From JBFHER01 sp041584055 (GTDB lineage: Bacteria > Bacteroidota > Bacteroidia > Bacteroidales > UBA5342), in the NCBI GenBank assembly GCA_041584055.1, contig JBFHER010000243.1, forward strand, positions 1 to 6,056: a DNA stretch of 6,056 nt, read 5' to 3'. The position numbers were made by a program, and so were the translations under genes. Each line of letters begins with the position of its first letter. Position 1 is the first letter of the stretch. Below the pieces are notes generated by a model. It searched no databases, had not been told where the DNA came from, and saw only the letters and a list, made by a program, of their open reading frames with translations. Positions 5,976-6,056 of the stretch are shown piece by piece.

Positions 5976-6056
5976 CTTCTCTGTATTTTTTTACACCATA
6001 AAAGGCTGCTAAAATCAAAATTGTTCCCACACCACTGCCAACGGGTGCACCTGGTC
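5962..6056 (-). CDS. C-terminal tail of a surface/membrane protein (PVGSG + helix + basic tail), partial
   Basis: Only the last 30 codons and stop are present; the gene enters from the right edge on the minus strand. The frame reads PGAPVGSG, then a hydrophobic stretch (VGTILILAAFYGV), then a basic end (KKYREEKRK) and TAA at 5964-5962. This three-part layout (short conserved motif, single membrane helix, positively charged end) resembles tails that I recall at the ends of many small or secreted Bacteroidota proteins, of the type 'P-V/I-D/G-x-G ... LLLAAGxxYGxKK'. The layout parallels sorting tails such as PEP-CTERM or LPXTG, but I cannot name a processing enzyme for it, and the rest of the protein is outside the window. 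The last codons (AAG CGG AAA TAA) form one arm and part of the loop of the terminator. The coding call rests on this tail pattern plus the terminator placement. Confidence 0.75.
   Translation of the reverse strand, partial: PGAPVGSGVGTILILAAFYGVKKYREEKRK

Overview
The window looks like an AT-rich chromosomal segment from a member of the Bacteroidota. The grounds are the protein types (a RuvB and a NadA of the Bacteroidota kind, and a Wzx-like flippase directly behind ruvB), a secreted protein ending in a type IX secretion (T9SS/Por) sorting domain, a surface-protein tail of the 'PVGSG + membrane helix + KK/RK' kind, and starts without recognisable Shine-Dalgarno sequences. T9SS is essentially confined to this phylum. 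Genus or species cannot be told from what is here.

Left half (1-2387), all on the minus strand, read right to left: nadA (quinolinate synthase, NAD biosynthesis), a 114-bp gap, ruvB (Holliday junction branch-migration motor), then, 7 bases after the ruvB stop, a polysaccharide flippase that starts on TTG and runs off the left edge. ruvB and the flippase are probably co-transcribed; nadA may or may not share the transcript.

Middle (2388-2893): an AT-rich divergent intergenic region of about 500 bp with no convincing gene. It holds a perfect 9-bp inverted repeat close to deoC and several copies of a TTATTAACAA-type word, so it is the likely control region for nadA (leftward) and deoC (rightward).

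Right half, plus strand: deoC (deoxyribose-5-phosphate aldolase, deoxynucleoside salvage). It is followed by a roughly 485-bp non-coding stretch containing two diverged copies (about 83% by eye) of a 132-bp palindromic repeat plus a truncated third copy. Next comes a 543-residue exported protein with a CrtC/AttH-like (lipocalin-type) region, an Ig/FN3-like domain and a T9SS C-terminal sorting domain. A strong hairpin terminator follows, shared with a convergent minus-strand gene of which only the last 30 codons are present. That gene's stop codon lies inside the terminator loop.

The genes do not form one pathway: they are housekeeping genes (NAD synthesis, recombination, deoxynucleotide salvage) next to cell-surface and export functions. 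The items least explained by standard annotation are the intergenic palindromic repeat family, the T9SS-exported CrtC/AttH-like protein, and the tripartite membrane tail at the right edge. I found no sign of a defence system, CRISPR array or prophage.
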